The translations under genes and the position numbers were made by a program. A DNA stretch of 64,000 nucleotides from Ptiloglossa arizonensis (taxonomy: Eukaryota > Arthropoda > Insecta > Hymenoptera > Colletidae), in contig NW_027478854.1 of assembly GCF_051014685.1 (NCBI RefSeq), forward strand, positions 62,001 to 126,000, in the 5' to 3' direction. The notes under the pieces were generated by a model. That model saw only the letters and a list, made by a program, of their open reading frames with translations. It made no database searches and was not told the DNA's origin. This document shows, in pieces, positions 50,157-63,339 of this stretch. Position 1 is the stretch's first letter; the number at the start of each line of letters is the position of its first letter.

Positions 50157-53100
50157 GAGCATCAGAACGGCGAAAATTTTGAGTTTCTCAAGCGTTTCTT
50201 ACCTCCAAACTACCATATCTCGCGAACGGATTGACCAATCCGCAAAATTTCTGTTGCATCTGAAAGTAGAAACTCGCCCGATTACAACGGTATGCGTACT
50301 TTTCCCCTAGTCCGTTCTAGTTATTCGTTTCGAGCATCAGAACTGCGAAAATTTTGAGTTTCTCAAGCGTTTCTTACCTGCAAACTGCCATATCTCGCGA
50401 ACGGATTGACCAATCCGCAAAATTTCTGTTGCATCTGAAAGTAGAAACTCGCCCGATTACAACGGTATGCGTAGTTTTCCCCTAGGCCGTTGTAGTTATT
50501 CGTTTCGAGCATGAGAACTGCGAAAATTTTGGGTTTCTCAAGCGTTGCTTACCTCCAAACTGCCATATCTCGCGAACGGATTGACCAATCCGCAAAATTT
50601 CTTTTGCATCTGAAAGTAGAAACTCGCCCGATTACAACGGTATGCGTACTTTTCCCCTAGGCCGTTCCAGTTATTCGTTTCGAGCATCAGAACTGCGAAA
50701 ATGTGGAGTTTCTCAAGCGTTTCTTACCTACAAACTGCCATATCTCGCGAACGGATTGACCAATCCGCAAAATTTCTGATGCATCTAAAAGTAGAAACTC
50801 GCCCGATTGCAACGGTATGCGTACTTCTCCCCTAGGCCGCTCTAGTTATTCGTTTCGAGCATCAGAACTGCGAAAATTTTGTGTTTCTCAAGTGTTTCAT
50901 ACTTCCAAACTGCCATACCTCGCGAACGGATTGACCAATCCGCAAAATTTCTTTTGCATCTGAAAGTAGAAACTCGCCCGATTACAACGGTATGCGTACT
51001 TTTCCCCTAGCCCGTTCTAGTTATTCGTTTCGAGCATCAGAACTGCGAAAATTTTGAGTTTCTCAAGCGTTTCTTACCTACAAACTGCAATATCTCGCGA
51101 ACGGATTGACCAATCCGCAAAATTTCTGTTGCACCTGAAAGTAGAAACACGCCCGATTACAACGGTGTGCGTACTATTCCCCTAGACCGTTCTAGTTATG
51201 CTTGTCGAGCATCAGAACTGCGAAAATTTTGAGTTTCTCAAGCGTTTCATACCTCCAAACTGCCATATCTCGCGAACGGATTGACCAATCCGCAAAATTT
51301 CTGTTGCATCTGAAAGTAGAAACTCGCCCGATTAAAACGGTATGCGTACTTTTCCCCTTAGCCGTTCTAGTTAATCGTTTCGAGCATCAGAACTGCTAAA
51401 ATTTTGAGTTTCTCAAGCGTTTCTTACTTCCAAACTGCCATATCTCGCGAACGGATTGACCAATCCGCAAAATTTCTGATGCATCTGAAAGTAGAAACTC
51501 GCCCGATTACAACGGTATGCGTACTTTTCCCCTAGACCGTTCTAGTTATGCTTGCCGAGCATCAGAACTGCGAAAATTTTGAGTTTCTCAAGCGATTCTT
51601 ACCTCCAAACTGCCATATCTCGCGAACGGATTGACTAATCCGCAAAATTTCTGTTGCATCTGAAAGTAGAAACTCGCCCGATTACAACGGTATGCGTACT
51701 TTTCCCCTAGGCCGTTCTAGTTATTCGTTTCGAGCATCAGAACGGCGAAAATTTTGAGTTTCTCAAGCGTTTCTTACCTCCAAACTACCATATCTCGCGA
51801 ACGGATTGACCAATCCGCAAAATTTCTGTTGCATCTGAAAGTAGAAACTCGCCCGATTACAACGGAATGCGTACTTTTCCCCTAGTCCGTTCTAGTTATT
51901 CGTTTCGAGCATCAGAACTGCGAAAATTTTGAGTTTCTCAAGCGTTTCTTACCTGCAAACTGCCATATCTCGCGAACGGATTGACCAATCCGCAAAATTT
52001 CTGTTGCATCTGAAAGTAGAAACTCGCCCGATTACAACGGTATGCGTAGTTTTCCCCTAGGCCGTTGTAGTTATTCGTTTCGAGCATGAGAACTGCGAAA
52101 ATTTTGGGTTTCTCAAGCGTTGCTTACCTCCAAACTGCCATATCTCGCGAACGGATTGACCAATCCGCAAAATTTCTTTTGCATCTGAAAGTAGAAACTC
52201 GCCCGATTACAACGGTATGCGTACTTTTCCCCTAGGCCGTTCCAGTTATTCGTTTCGAGCATCAGAACTGCGAAAATGTGGAGTTTCTCAAGCGTTTCTT
52301 ACCTACAAACTGCCATATCTCGCGAACGGATTGACCAATCCGCAAAATTTCTGATGCATCTAAAAGTAGAAACTCGCCCGATTGCAACGGTATGCGTACT
52401 TCTCCCCTAGGCCGCTCTAGTTATTCGTTTCGAGCATCAGAACTGCGAAAATTTTGTGTTTCTCAAGTGTTTCATACTTCCAAACTGCCATACCTCGCGA
52501 ACGGATTGACCAATCCGCAAAATTTCTTTTGCATCTGAAAGTAGAAACTCGCCCGATTACAACGGTATGCGTACTTTTCCCCTAGACCGTTCTAGTTATG
52601 CTTGTCGAGCATCAGAACTGCGAAAATTTTGAGTTTCTCAAGCGTTTCTTACATCCAAACTGCCATATCTCGCGAACGGATCGACCAATCCGCAAAATTT
52701 CTGTTGCATCTGAAAGTAGAAACTCGCCCGATTACAACGGTATGCATACTTTTCCCCTAGGCCGTTGTAGTTATTCGTTTCGCGCATGAGAACTGCGAAA
52801 ATTTTGGGTTTCTCAAGCGTTGCTTACATCCAAACTGCCATATCTCGCGAACGGATTGTCCAATCCGCAAAATTTCTGTTGCATCTGAAAGTAGAAGCTC
52901 GCCCGATTACAACGGTATGCGTACTTTTCCCCTAGGTCGTTCTAGTTATTCGTTTCGAGAATCAGAACTGCTAAAATGTTGAGTTTCTCAAGCGTTTCTT
53001 ACCCACAAACTGCCATATCTCGCGAACGGGTTGACCAATCCGCAAAATTTCTGTTGCATCTGAAAGTAGAAACTCGCCCGATTACAACGGTATGCGTACT

Positions 53101-54181
53101 TCTCCCCTAGACCGTTCTAGTTATGCTTGTCGAGCATCAGAACTGCGAAAATTTTGAGTTTCTCAAGCGTTTCTTACCTCCAAACTGCCATATCTCGCGA
53201 ACGGATTGACCAATCCGCAAAATTTCTGTTGCATCTGAAAGTAGAACCTCGCCCGATTACAACGGTATGCGTACTTTTCCACTAGGCCGTACTAGTTAAT
53301 CGTTTCGAGCATCAGAACTGCGAAAATTTTGAGTTTCTCAAGCGTTTCTTACTTCCAAACTGCCATATCTCGCGAACGGATTGACCAATCCGCAAAATTT
53401 CTGATGCATCTGAAAGTAGAAACTCGCCCGATTACAACGGTATGCGTACTTTTCCACTAGGCCGTTCTAGTTAATCGTTTCGAGCATCAGAACTGCGAAA
53501 ATGTTGAGTTTCTCAAGCGTTTCTTACATCCAAACTGCCATATCTCGCGAACGGATCGACCAATCCGCAAAATTTCTGTTGCATCTGAAAGTAGAAACTC
53601 GCCCGATTACAACGGTATGCGTACTTCTCCCCTAGACCGTTCTAGTTATGCTTGTCGAGCATCAGAACTGCGAAAATTTTGAGTTTCTCAAGCGTTTCTT
53701 ACCTCCAAACTGCCATATCTCGCGAACGGATTGACCAATCCGCAAAATTTCTGTTGCATCTGAAAGTAGAAACTCGCCCGATTAAAACGGTATGCGTACT
53801 TTTCCCCTAGGCCGTTCTAGTTAATCGTTTCGAGCATCAGAACTGCTAAAATTTTGAGTTTCTCAAGCGTTTCTTACTTCCAAACTGCCATATCTCGCGA
53901 ACGGATTGACCAATCCGCAAAATTTCTGATGCATCTGAAAGTAGAAACTCGCCCGATTACAACGGTATGCGTACTTTTCCCCTAGACCGTTCTAGTTATG
54001 CTTGCCGAGCATCAGAACTGCGAAAATTTTGAGTTTCTCAAGCGATTCTTACCTCCAAACTGCCATATCTCGCGAACGGATTGACTAATCCGCAAAATTT
54101 CTGTTGCATCTGAAAGTAGAAACTCGCCCGATTACAACGGTATGCGTACTTTTCCCCTAGGCCGTTCTAGTTATTCGTTTC
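50157..54181 (+). repeat. Large duplicated segment, copy 1 (23 monomers, 4025 bp)
   Basis: From about 50157 this matches the sequence 4025 bp downstream almost base for base as far as about 53770. Differences noted by eye: AACGGAATG near 51864 (GGTATG in copy 2), CCCCTTAGCC near 51355 (CCCCTAGGCC), AGGTCGTTC near 52937 (AGGCCGTTC) and CCGTACTAG near 53288 (CCGTTCTAG). It contains two tracts ending in the CATCTAAAAG / GCCGCT unit, and the GGATCGACC / CGCGCATGAG unit at 52668. Confidence 0.85.
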
Positions 54182-57100
54182 GAGCATCAGAACGGCGAAA
54201 ATTTTGAGTTTCTCAAGCGTTTCTTACCTCCAAACTACCATATCTCGCGAACGGATTGACCAATCCGCAAAATTTCTGTTGCATCTGAAAGTAGAAACTC
54301 GCCCGATTACAACGGTATGCGTACTTTTCCCCTAGTCCGTTCTAGTTATTCGTTTCGAGCATCAGAACTGCGAAAATTTTGAGTTTCTCAAGCGTTTCTT
54401 ACCTGCAAACTGCCATATCTCGCGAACGGATTGACCAATCCGCAAAATTTCTGTTGCATCTGAAAGTAGAAACTCGCCCGATTACAACGGTATGCGTAGT
54501 TTTCCCCTAGGCCGTTGTAGTTATTCGTTTCGAGCATGAGAACTGCGAAAATTTTGGGTTTCTCAAGCGTTGCTTACCTCCAAACTGCCATATCTCGCGA
54601 ACGGATTGACCAATCCGCAAAATTTCTTTTGCATCTGAAAGTAGAAACTCGCCCGATTACAACGGTATGCGTACTTTTCCCCTAGGCCGTTCCAGTTATT
54701 CGTTTCGAGCATCAGAACTGCGAAAATGTGGAGTTTCTCAAGCGTTTCTTACCTACAAACTGCCATATCTCGCGAACGGATTGACCAATCCGCAAAATTT
54801 CTGATGCATCTAAAAGTAGAAACTCGCCCGATTGCAACGGTATGCGTACTTCTCCCCTAGGCCGCTCTAGTTATTCGTTTCGAGCATCAGAACTGCGAAA
54901 ATTTTGTGTTTCTCAAGTGTTTCATACTTCCAAACTGCCATACCTCGCGAACGGATTGACCAATCCGCAAAATTTCTTTTGCATCTGAAAGTAGAAACTC
55001 GCCCGATTACAACGGTATGCGTACTTTTCCCCTAGCCCGTTCTAGTTATTCGTTTCGAGCATCAGAACTGCGAAAATTTTGAGTTTCTCAAGCGTTTCTT
55101 ACCTACAAACTGCAATATCTCGCGAACGGATTGACCAATCCGCAAAATTTCTGTTGCACCTGAAAGTAGAAACACGCCCGATTACAACGGTGTGCGTACT
55201 ATTCCCCTAGACCGTTCTAGTTATGCTTGTCGAGCATCAGAACTGCGAAAATTTTGAGTTTCTCAAGCGTTTCATACCTCCAAACTGCCATATCTCGCGA
55301 ACGGATTGACCAATCCGCAAAATTTCTGTTGCATCTGAAAGTAGAAACTCGCCCGATTAAAACGGTATGCGTACTTTTCCCCTAGGCCGTTCTAGTTAAT
55401 CGTTTCGAGCATCAGAACTGCTAAAATTTTGAGTTTCTCAAGCGTTTCTTACTTCCAAACTGCCATATCTCGCGAACGGATTGACCAATCCGCAAAATTT
55501 CTGATGCATCTGAAAGTAGAAACTCGCCCGATTACAACGGTATGCGTACTTTTCCCCTAGACCGTTCTAGTTATGCTTGCCGAGCATCAGAACTGCGAAA
55601 ATTTTGAGTTTCTCAAGCGATTCTTACCTCCAAACTGCCATATCTCGCGAACGGATTGACTAATCCGCAAAATTTCTGTTGCATCTGAAAGTAGAAACTC
55701 GCCCGATTACAACGGTATGCGTACTTTTCCCCTAGGCCGTTCTAGTTATTCGTTTCGAGCATCAGAACGGCGAAAATTTTGAGTTTCTCAAGCGTTTCTT
55801 ACCTCCAAACTACCATATCTCGCGAACGGATTGACCAATCCGCAAAATTTCTGTTGCATCTGAAAGTAGAAACTCGCCCGATTACAACGGTATGCGTACT
55901 TTTCCCCTAGTCCGTTCTAGTTATTCGTTTCGAGCATCAGAACTGCGAAAATTTTGAGTTTCTCAAGCGTTTCTTACCTGCAAACTGCCATATCTCGCGA
56001 ACGGATTGACCAATCCGCAAAATTTCTGTTGCATCTGAAAGTAGAAACTCGCCCGATTACAACGGTATGCGTAGTTTTCCCCTAGGCCGTTGTAGTTATT
56101 CGTTTCGAGCATGAGAACTGCGAAAATTTTGGGTTTCTCAAGCGTTGCTTACCTCCAAACTGCCATATCTCGCGAACGGATTGACCAATCCGCAAAATTT
56201 CTTTTGCATCTGAAAGTAGAAACTCGCCCGATTACAACGGTATGCGTACTTTTCCCCTAGGCCGTTCCAGTTATTCGTTTCGAGCATCAGAACTGCGAAA
56301 ATGTGGAGTTTCTCAAGCGTTTCTTACCTACAAACTGCCATATCTCGCGAACGGATTGACCAATCCGCAAAATTTCTGATGCATCTAAAAGTAGAAACTC
56401 GCCCGATTGCAACGGTATGCGTACTTCTCCCCTAGGCCGCTCTAGTTATTCGTTTCGAGCATCAGAACTGCGAAAATTTTGTGTTTCTCAAGTGTTTCAT
56501 ACTTCCAAACTGCCATACCTCGCGAACGGATTGACCAATCCGCAAAATTTCTTTTGCATCTGAAAGTAGAAACTCGCCCGATTACAACGGTATGCGTACT
56601 TTTCCCCTAGACCGTTCTAGTTATGCTTGTCGAGCATCAGAACTGCGAAAATTTTGAGTTTCTCAAGCGTTTCTTACATCCAAACTGCCATATCTCGCGA
56701 ACGGATCGACCAATCCGCAAAATTTCTGTTGCATCTGAAAGTAGAAACTCGCCCGATTACAACGGTATGCATACTTTTCCCCTAGGCCGTTGTAGTTATT
56801 CGTTTCGCGCATGAGAACTGCGAAAATTTTGGGTTTCTCAAGCGTTGCTTACATCCAAACTGCCATATCTCGCGAACGGATTGTCCAATCCGCAAAATTT
56901 CTGTTGCATCTGAAAGTAGAAGCTCGCCCGATTACAACGGTATGCGTACTTTTCCCCTAGGCCGTTCTAGTTATTCGTTTCGAGAATCAGAACTGCTAAA
57001 ATGTTGAGTTTCTCAAGCGTTTCTTACCCACAAACTGCCATATCTCGCGAACGGGTTGACCAATCCGCAAAATTTCTGTTGCATCTGAAAGTAGAAACTC

Positions 57101-57796
57101 GCCCGATTACAACGGTATGCGTACTTCTCCCCTAGACCGTTCTAGTTATGCTTGTCGAGCATCAGAACTGCGAAAATTTTGAGTTTCTCAAGCGTTTCTT
57201 ACCTCCAAACTGCCATATCTCGCGAACGGATTGACCAATCCGCAAAATTTCTGTTGCATCTGAAAGTAGAACCTCGCCCGATTACAACGGTATGCGTACT
57301 TTTCCACTAGGCCGTTCTAGTTAATCGTTTCGAGCATCAGAACTGCGAAAATTTTGAGTTTCTCAAGCGTTTCTTACTTCCAAACTGCCATATCTCGCGA
57401 ACGGATTGACCAATCCGCAAAATTTCTGATGCATCTGAAAGTAGAAACTCGCCCGATTACAACGGTATGCGTACTTTTCCACTAGGCCGTTCTAGTTAAT
57501 CGTTTCGAGCATCAGAACTGCGAAAATGTTGAGTTTCTCAAGCGTTTCTTACATCCAAACTGCCATATCTCGCGAACGGATCGACCAATCCGCAAAATTT
57601 CTGTTGCATCTGAAAGTAGAAACTCGCCCGATTACAACGGTATGCGTACTTCTCCCCTAGACCGTTCTAGTTATGCTTGTCGAGCATCAGAACTGCGAAA
57701 ATTTTGAGTTTCTCAAGCGTTTCTTACCTCCAAACTGCCATATCTCGCGAACGGATTGACCAATCCGCAAAATTTCTGTTGCATCTGAAAGTAGAA
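54182..57796 (+). repeat. Large duplicated segment, copy 2 (about 3.6 kb, truncated)
   Basis: Counterpart of 50157-53771 at an offset of 4025 bp. The match ends inside the unit starting at 57743, where GTAGAACCTC continues into an ACTTCTCC / GCCGCT unit, while copy 1 has GTAGAAACTC and ATTAAAACGG. The copy is therefore truncated at a hybrid monomer rather than running the full 23 units. Confidence 0.84.
56343..57742 (+). repeat. 8-monomer HOR variant, copy 1 (1400 bp)
   Basis: Starts with a CATCTAAAAG / ATTGCAACGG / GCCGCT unit. It then runs through a CTTTTGC unit, a GGATCGACC / CGCGCATGAG unit, a GATTGTCC / GAAGCTCG / GAGAATCAG unit, a CGGGTTGACC unit, a GAACCTCG / CCACTAGG unit, a second CCACTAGG unit and a second GGATCGACC unit. 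The CGCGCATGAG form is unique to this family of units. The segment overlaps copy 2 of the 4025-bp-offset duplication. Confidence 0.85.
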
Positions 57797-58967
57797 CCTC
57801 GCCCGATTACAACGGTATGCGTACTTCTCCCCTAGGCCGCTCTAGTTATTCGTTTCGAGCATCAGAACTGCGAAAATTTTGTGTTTCTCAAGTGTTTCAT
57901 ACTTCCAAACTGCCATACCTCGCGAACGGATTGACCAATCCGCAAAATTTCTGTTGCATCTGAAAGTAGAAACTCGCCCGATTACAACGGTATGCGTACT
58001 TTTCCCCTAGACCGTTCTAGTTATGCTTGTCGAGCATCAGAACTGCGAAAATTTTGAGTTTCTCAAGCGTTTCTTACATCCAAACTGCCATATCTCGCGA
58101 ACGGATCGACCAATCCGCAAAATTTCTGTTGCATCTGAAAGTAGAAACTCGCCCGATTACAACGGTATGCATACTTTTCCCCTAGGCCGTTGTAGTTATT
58201 CGTTTCGCGCATGAGAACTGCGAAAATTTTGGGTTTCTCAAGCGTTGCTTACATCCAAACTGCCATATCTCGCGAACGGATTGTCCAATCCGCAGAATTT
58301 CTGTTGCATCTGAAAGTATAAGCTCGCCCGATTACAACGGTATGCGTACTTTTCCCCTAGGCCGTTCTAGTTATTCGTTTCGAGAATCAGAACTGCTAAA
58401 ATGTTGAGTTTCTCAAGCGTTTCTTACCCACAAACTGCCATATCTCGCGAACGGGTTGACCAATCCGCAAAATTTCTGTTGCATCTGAAAGTAGAAACTC
58501 GCCCGATTACAACGGTATGCGTACTTCTCCCCTAGACCGTTCTAGTTATGCTTGTCGAGCATCAGAACTGCGAAAATTTTGAGTTTCTCAAGCGTTTCTT
58601 ACCTCCAAACTGCCATATCTCGCGAACGGATTGACCAATCCGCAAAATTTCTGTTGCATCTGAAAGTAGAACCTCGCCCGATTACAACGGTATGCGTACT
58701 TTTCCACTAGGCCGTTCTAGTTAATCGTTTCGAGCATCAGAACTGCGAAAATTTTGAGTTTCTCAAGCGTTTCTTACTTCCAAACTGCCATATCTCGCGA
58801 ACGGATTGACCAATCCGCAAAATTTCTGATGCATCTGAAAGTAGAAACTCGCCCGATTACAACGGTATGCGTACTTTTCCACTAGGCCGTTCTAGTTAAT
58901 CGTTTCGAGCATCAGAACTGCGAAAATGTTGAGTTTCTCAAGCGTTTCTTACCCACAAACTGCCATA
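57743..58967 (+). repeat. 8-mer HOR variant, copy 2, 7 monomers (1225 bp)
   Basis: The first unit is a hybrid: GAACCTCG on the left, then ACTTCTCC and GCCGCT on the right. The next six units match 56518-57567 at an offset of 1400 bp, with private changes CGCAGAAT near 58293 and GTATAAGC near 58317. The sixth unit after the hybrid ends in ACCCAC instead of ACATCC, and the second GGATCGACC unit of the 8-mer is missing. Confidence 0.84.
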
Positions 58968-60192
58968 TCTCGCGAACGGATTGACCAATCCGCAAAATTT
59001 CTGATGCATCTAAAAGTAGAAACTCGCCCGATTGCAACGGTATGCGTACTTCTCCCCTAGGCCGCTCTAGTTATTCGTTTCGAGCATCAGAACTGCGAAA
59101 ATTTTGTGTTTCTCAAGTGTTTCATACTTCCAAACTGCCATACCTCGCGAACGGATTGACCAATCCGCAAAATTACTGTTGCATCTGAAAGTAGAAACTC
59201 GCCCGATTACAACGGTATGCGTACTTTTCCCCTAGACCGTTCTAGTTATGCTTGTCGAGCATCAGAACTGCGAAAATTTTGAGTTTCTCAAGCGTTTCTT
59301 ACATCCAAACTGCCATATCTCGCGAACGGATCGACCAATCCGCAAAATTTCTGTTGCATCTGAAAGTAGAAACTCGCCCGATTACAACGGTATGCATACT
59401 TTTCCCCTAGGCCGTTGTAGTTATTCGTTTCGCGCATGAGAACTGCGATAATTTTGGGTTTCTCAAGCGTTGCTTACATCCAAACTGCCATATCTCGCGA
59501 ACGGATTGTCCAATCCGCAAAATTTCTGTTGCATCTGAAAGTAGAAGCTCGCCCGATTACAACGGTATGCGTACTTTTCCCCTAGGCCGTTCTAGTTATT
59601 CGTATCGAGAATCAGAACTGCGAAAATTTTGAGTTTCTCAAGCGTTTCTTACCTCCAAACTGCCATATCTCGCGAACGGATTGACCAATCCGCAAAATTT
59701 CTGATGCATCTGAATGTAGAAACACGCCCGATTGCAACGGTATGCGTACTTTTCCCCTAGGCCGCTCTAGTTATTCGTTTCGAGCATCAGAACTGCGAAA
59801 ATTTTGTGTTTCTCAAGTGTTTCATACTTCCAAAATGCCATACCTCGCGAACGGATTGACCAATCCGCAAAATTTCTATTGCATCTGAAAGTAGAAACTC
59901 GCCCGATTACAACGGTATGCGTACTTTTCCCCTAGACCGTTCTAGTTATGCTTGTCGAGCATCAGAACTGCGAAAATTTTGAGTTTCTCAAGCGTTTCTT
60001 ACATCCAAACTGCCATATCTCGCGAACGGATCGACCAATCCACAAAATTTCTGTTGCATCTGAAAGCAGAAACTCGCCCGATTACAACGGTATGCGTACT
60101 TTTCCCCTAGGCCGTTGTAGTTATTCGTTTCGAGCATGAGAACTGCGAAAATTTTGGGTTTCTCAAGCGTTGCTTACCTCCAAACTGCCATA
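58968..60192 (+). repeat. Shortened variants of the same HOR (4 + 3 monomers)
   Basis: The GCAACGG / GCCGCT unit recurs at 58968 and 59668, four monomers apart. Units at 59143 and 59318 correspond to the second and third units of the 8-mer, with AATTACTG near 59171 and GCGATAATT near 59446. The unit at 59493 joins the GATTGTCC / GAAGCTCG type to a plain CCTCC ending. The unit at 60018 has CATGAG but GAGC rather than CGCGC. Shortening leads into the 7-mer that follows. Confidence 0.8.
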
Positions 60193-61416
60193 TCTCGCGA
60201 ACGGATTGTCCAATCCGCAAAATTTCTGTTGCATCTGAAAGTAGAAGCTCGCCCGATTACAACGGTATGCGTACTTTTCCCCTAGGCCGTTCTAGTTATT
60301 CGTTTCGAGAATCAGAACTGCGAAAATGTTGAGTTTCTCAAGCGTTTCTTACCCACAAACTGCCATATCTCGCGAACGGATTGACCAATCCGCAAAATTT
60401 CTGTTGCATCTGAAAGTAGAAACTCGCCCGATTACAACGGTATGCGTACTTTTCCCCTAGACCGTTCTAGTTATGCTTGTCGAGCATCAGAACTGCGAAT
60501 ATTTTGAGTTTCTCAAGCGTTTCTTACCTCCAAACTGCCATATCTCGCGAACGGATTGACCAATCCGCAAAATTTCTGTTGCATCTGAAAGTAGAAACTC
60601 GCCCGATTACAACGGTATGCGTACTTTTCCACTAGGCCGTTCTAGTTAATCGTTTCGAGCATCAGAACTGCGAAAATTTTGAGTTTCTCAAGCGTTTCTT
60701 ACTTCCAAACTGCCATATCTCGCGAACGGATTGACCAATCCGCAAAATTTCTGATGCATCTGAAAGTAGAAACTCGCCCGATTGCAACGGTATGCGTACT
60801 TTTCCCCTAGGCCGCTCTAGTTATTCGTTTCGAGCATCAGAAATGCGAAAATTTTGTGTTTCTCAAGTGTTTCATACTTCCAACTGCCATATCTCGCGAA
60901 CGGATTGACCAATCCGCAAAATTTCTGTTGCATCTGAAAGTAGAAACTCGCCCGATTACAACGGTATGCGTACTTTTCCCCTAGGCCGTTCTAGTTATTC
61001 GTTTCGAGCATCAGAACTGCGAAAATTTTGAGTTTCTCGAGCGTTTCTTACATACAAACTGCCATATCTCGCGAACGGATTGACCAATCCGCAAAATTTC
61101 TGTTGCATCTGAAAGTAGAAACTCGCCCGATTACAACGGTGTGCGTACTTTTCCCCTAGTCCGTTCTAGTTATTCGTTTCGAACATCAGAACTGCGAAAA
61201 TTTTGAGTTTCTCAAGCGTTTCTTACCTACAAACTGCCATATCTCGCGAACGGATTGACCAATCCGCAAAATTTCTGTTGCATCTGAAAGTAGAAACTCG
61301 CCCGATTACAACGGTATGCGTACTTCTCCCCAAGACCGTTCTAGTTATGCTTGTCGAGCATCAGAACTGCGAAAATTTTGAGTTTCTCAAGCGTTTCTTA
61401 CCTACAAACTGCCATA
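60193..61416 (+). repeat. 7-monomer HOR, copy 1 (1224 bp)
   Basis: Seven units, the fourth being 174 bp (CTTCCAACTG near 60880), so 6 x 175 + 174 = 1224. Markers: GAGAATCAG near 60307, GCGAATATTTT near 60496, TTCCACTAGG near 60627, AGAAATGCG near 60839, CTCGAGCG near 61037, ACGGTGTGCG near 61136, and CTCCCCAAGACC near 61326. The first unit has GATTGTCC and GAAGCTCG, which later copies lack, so it joins the preceding 8-mer family. Confidence 0.9.
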
Positions 61417-62640
61417 TCTCGCGAACGGATTGACCAATCCGCAAAATTTCTGTTGCATCTGAAAGTAGAAACTCGCCCGATTACAACGGTATGCGTACTT
61501 TTCCCCTAGGCCGTTCTAGTTATTCGTTTCGAGAATCAGAACTGCGAAAATGTTGAGTTTCTCAAGCGTTTCTTACCCACAAACTGCCATATCTCGCGAA
61601 CGGATTGACCAATCCGCAAAATTTCTGTTGCATCTGAAAGTAGAAACTCGCCCGATTACAACGGTATGCGTACTTTTCCCCTAGACCGTTCTAGTTATGC
61701 TTGTCGAGCATCAGAACTGCGAATATTTTGAGTTTCTCAAGCGTTTCTTACCTCCAAACTGCCATATCTCGCGAACGGATTGACCAATCCGCAAAATTTC
61801 TGTTGCATCTGAAAGTAGAAACTCGCCCGATTACAACGGTATGCGTACTTTTCCACTAGGCCGTTCTAGTTAATCGTTTCGAGCATCAGAACTGCGAAAA
61901 TTTTGAGTTTCTCAAGCGTTTCTTACTTCCAAACTGCCATATCTCGCGAACGGATTGACCAATCCGCAAAATTTCTGATGCATCTGAAAGTAGAAACTCG
62001 CCCGATTGCAACGGTATGCGTACTTTTCCCCTAGGCCGCTCTAGTTATTCGTTTCGAGCATCAGAAATGCGAAAATTTTGTGTTTCTCAAGTGTTTCATA
62101 CTTCCAACTGCCATATCTCGCGAACGGATTGACCAATCCGCAAAATTTCTGTTGCATCTGAAAGTAGAAACTCGCCCGATTACAACGGTATGCGTACTTT
62201 TCCCCTAGGCCGTTCTAGTTATTCGTTTCGAGCATCAGAACTGCGAAAATTTTGAGTTTCTCGAGCGTTTCTTACATACAAACTGCCATATCTCGCGAAC
62301 GGATTGACCAATCCGCAAAATTTCTGTTGCATCTGAAAGTAGAAACTCGCCCGATTACAACGGTGTGCGTACTTTTCCCCTAGTCCGTTCTAGTTATTCG
62401 TTTCGAGCATCAGAACTGCGAAAATTTTGAGTTTCTCAAGCGTTTCTTACCTACAAACTGCCATATCTCGCGAACGGATTGACCAATCCGCAAAATTTCT
62501 GTTGCATCTGAAAGTAGAAACTCGCCCGATTACAACGGTATGCGTACTTCTCCCCAAGACCGTTCTAGTTATGCTTGTCGAGCATCAGAACTGCGAAAAT
62601 TTTGAGTTTCTCAAGCGTTTCTTACCTACAAACTGCCATA
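61417..62640 (+). repeat. 7-monomer HOR, copy 2 (1224 bp)
   Basis: Matches copy 1 almost base for base at an offset of 1224 bp, including the 174-bp unit (CTTCCAACTG near 62105), CTCGAGCG and CTCCCCAAGACC. One difference is GAGCATCAG near 62406, where copy 1 has GAACATCAG near 61182. Confidence 0.9.
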
Positions 62641-63339
62641 TCTCGCGAACGGATTGACCAATCCGCAAAATTTCTGTTGCATCTGAAAGTAGAAACTCGC
62701 CCGATTACAACGGTATGCGTACTTTTCCCCTAGGCCGTTCTAGTTATTCGTTTCGAGAATCAGAACTGCGAAAATGTTGAGTTTCTCAAGCGTTTCTTAC
62801 CCACAAACTGCCATATCTCGCGAACGGATTGACCAATCCGCAAAATTTCTGTTGCATCTGAAAGTAGAAACTCGCCCGATTACAACGGTATGCGTACTTT
62901 TCCCCTAGACCGTTCTAGTTATGCTTGTCGAGCATCAGAACTGCGAATATTTTGAGTTTCTCAAGCGTTTCTTACCTCCAAACTGCCATATCTCGCGAAC
63001 GGATTGACCAATCCGCAAAATTTCTGATGCATCTGAAAGTAGAAACTCGCCCGATTGCAACGGTATTCGTACTTTTCCCCTAGGCCGCTCTAGTTATTCG
63101 TTTCGAGCATCAGAAATGCGAAAATTTTGTGTTTCTCAAGTGTTTCATACTTCCAACTGCCATATCTCGCGAACGGATTGACCAATCCGCAAAATTTCTG
63201 TTGCATCTGAAAGTAGAAACTCGCCCGATTACAACGGTATGCGTACTTTTCCCCTAGTCCGTTCTAGTTATTCGTTTCGAGCATCAGAACTGCGAAAATT
63301 TTGAGTTTCTCAAGCGTTTCTTACCTACAAACTGCCATA

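Noticed and set aside
52598..52789. A 63-codon open frame repeated at 56623, 58023, 59248 and 59948, suggesting a conserved small protein
   Set aside because: All copies lie in the same monomer pair of the HOR, and the identity is that of the satellite itself. The frame crosses a monomer boundary, has no ribosome-binding or splice context, and exists only because this subtype lacks one stop.
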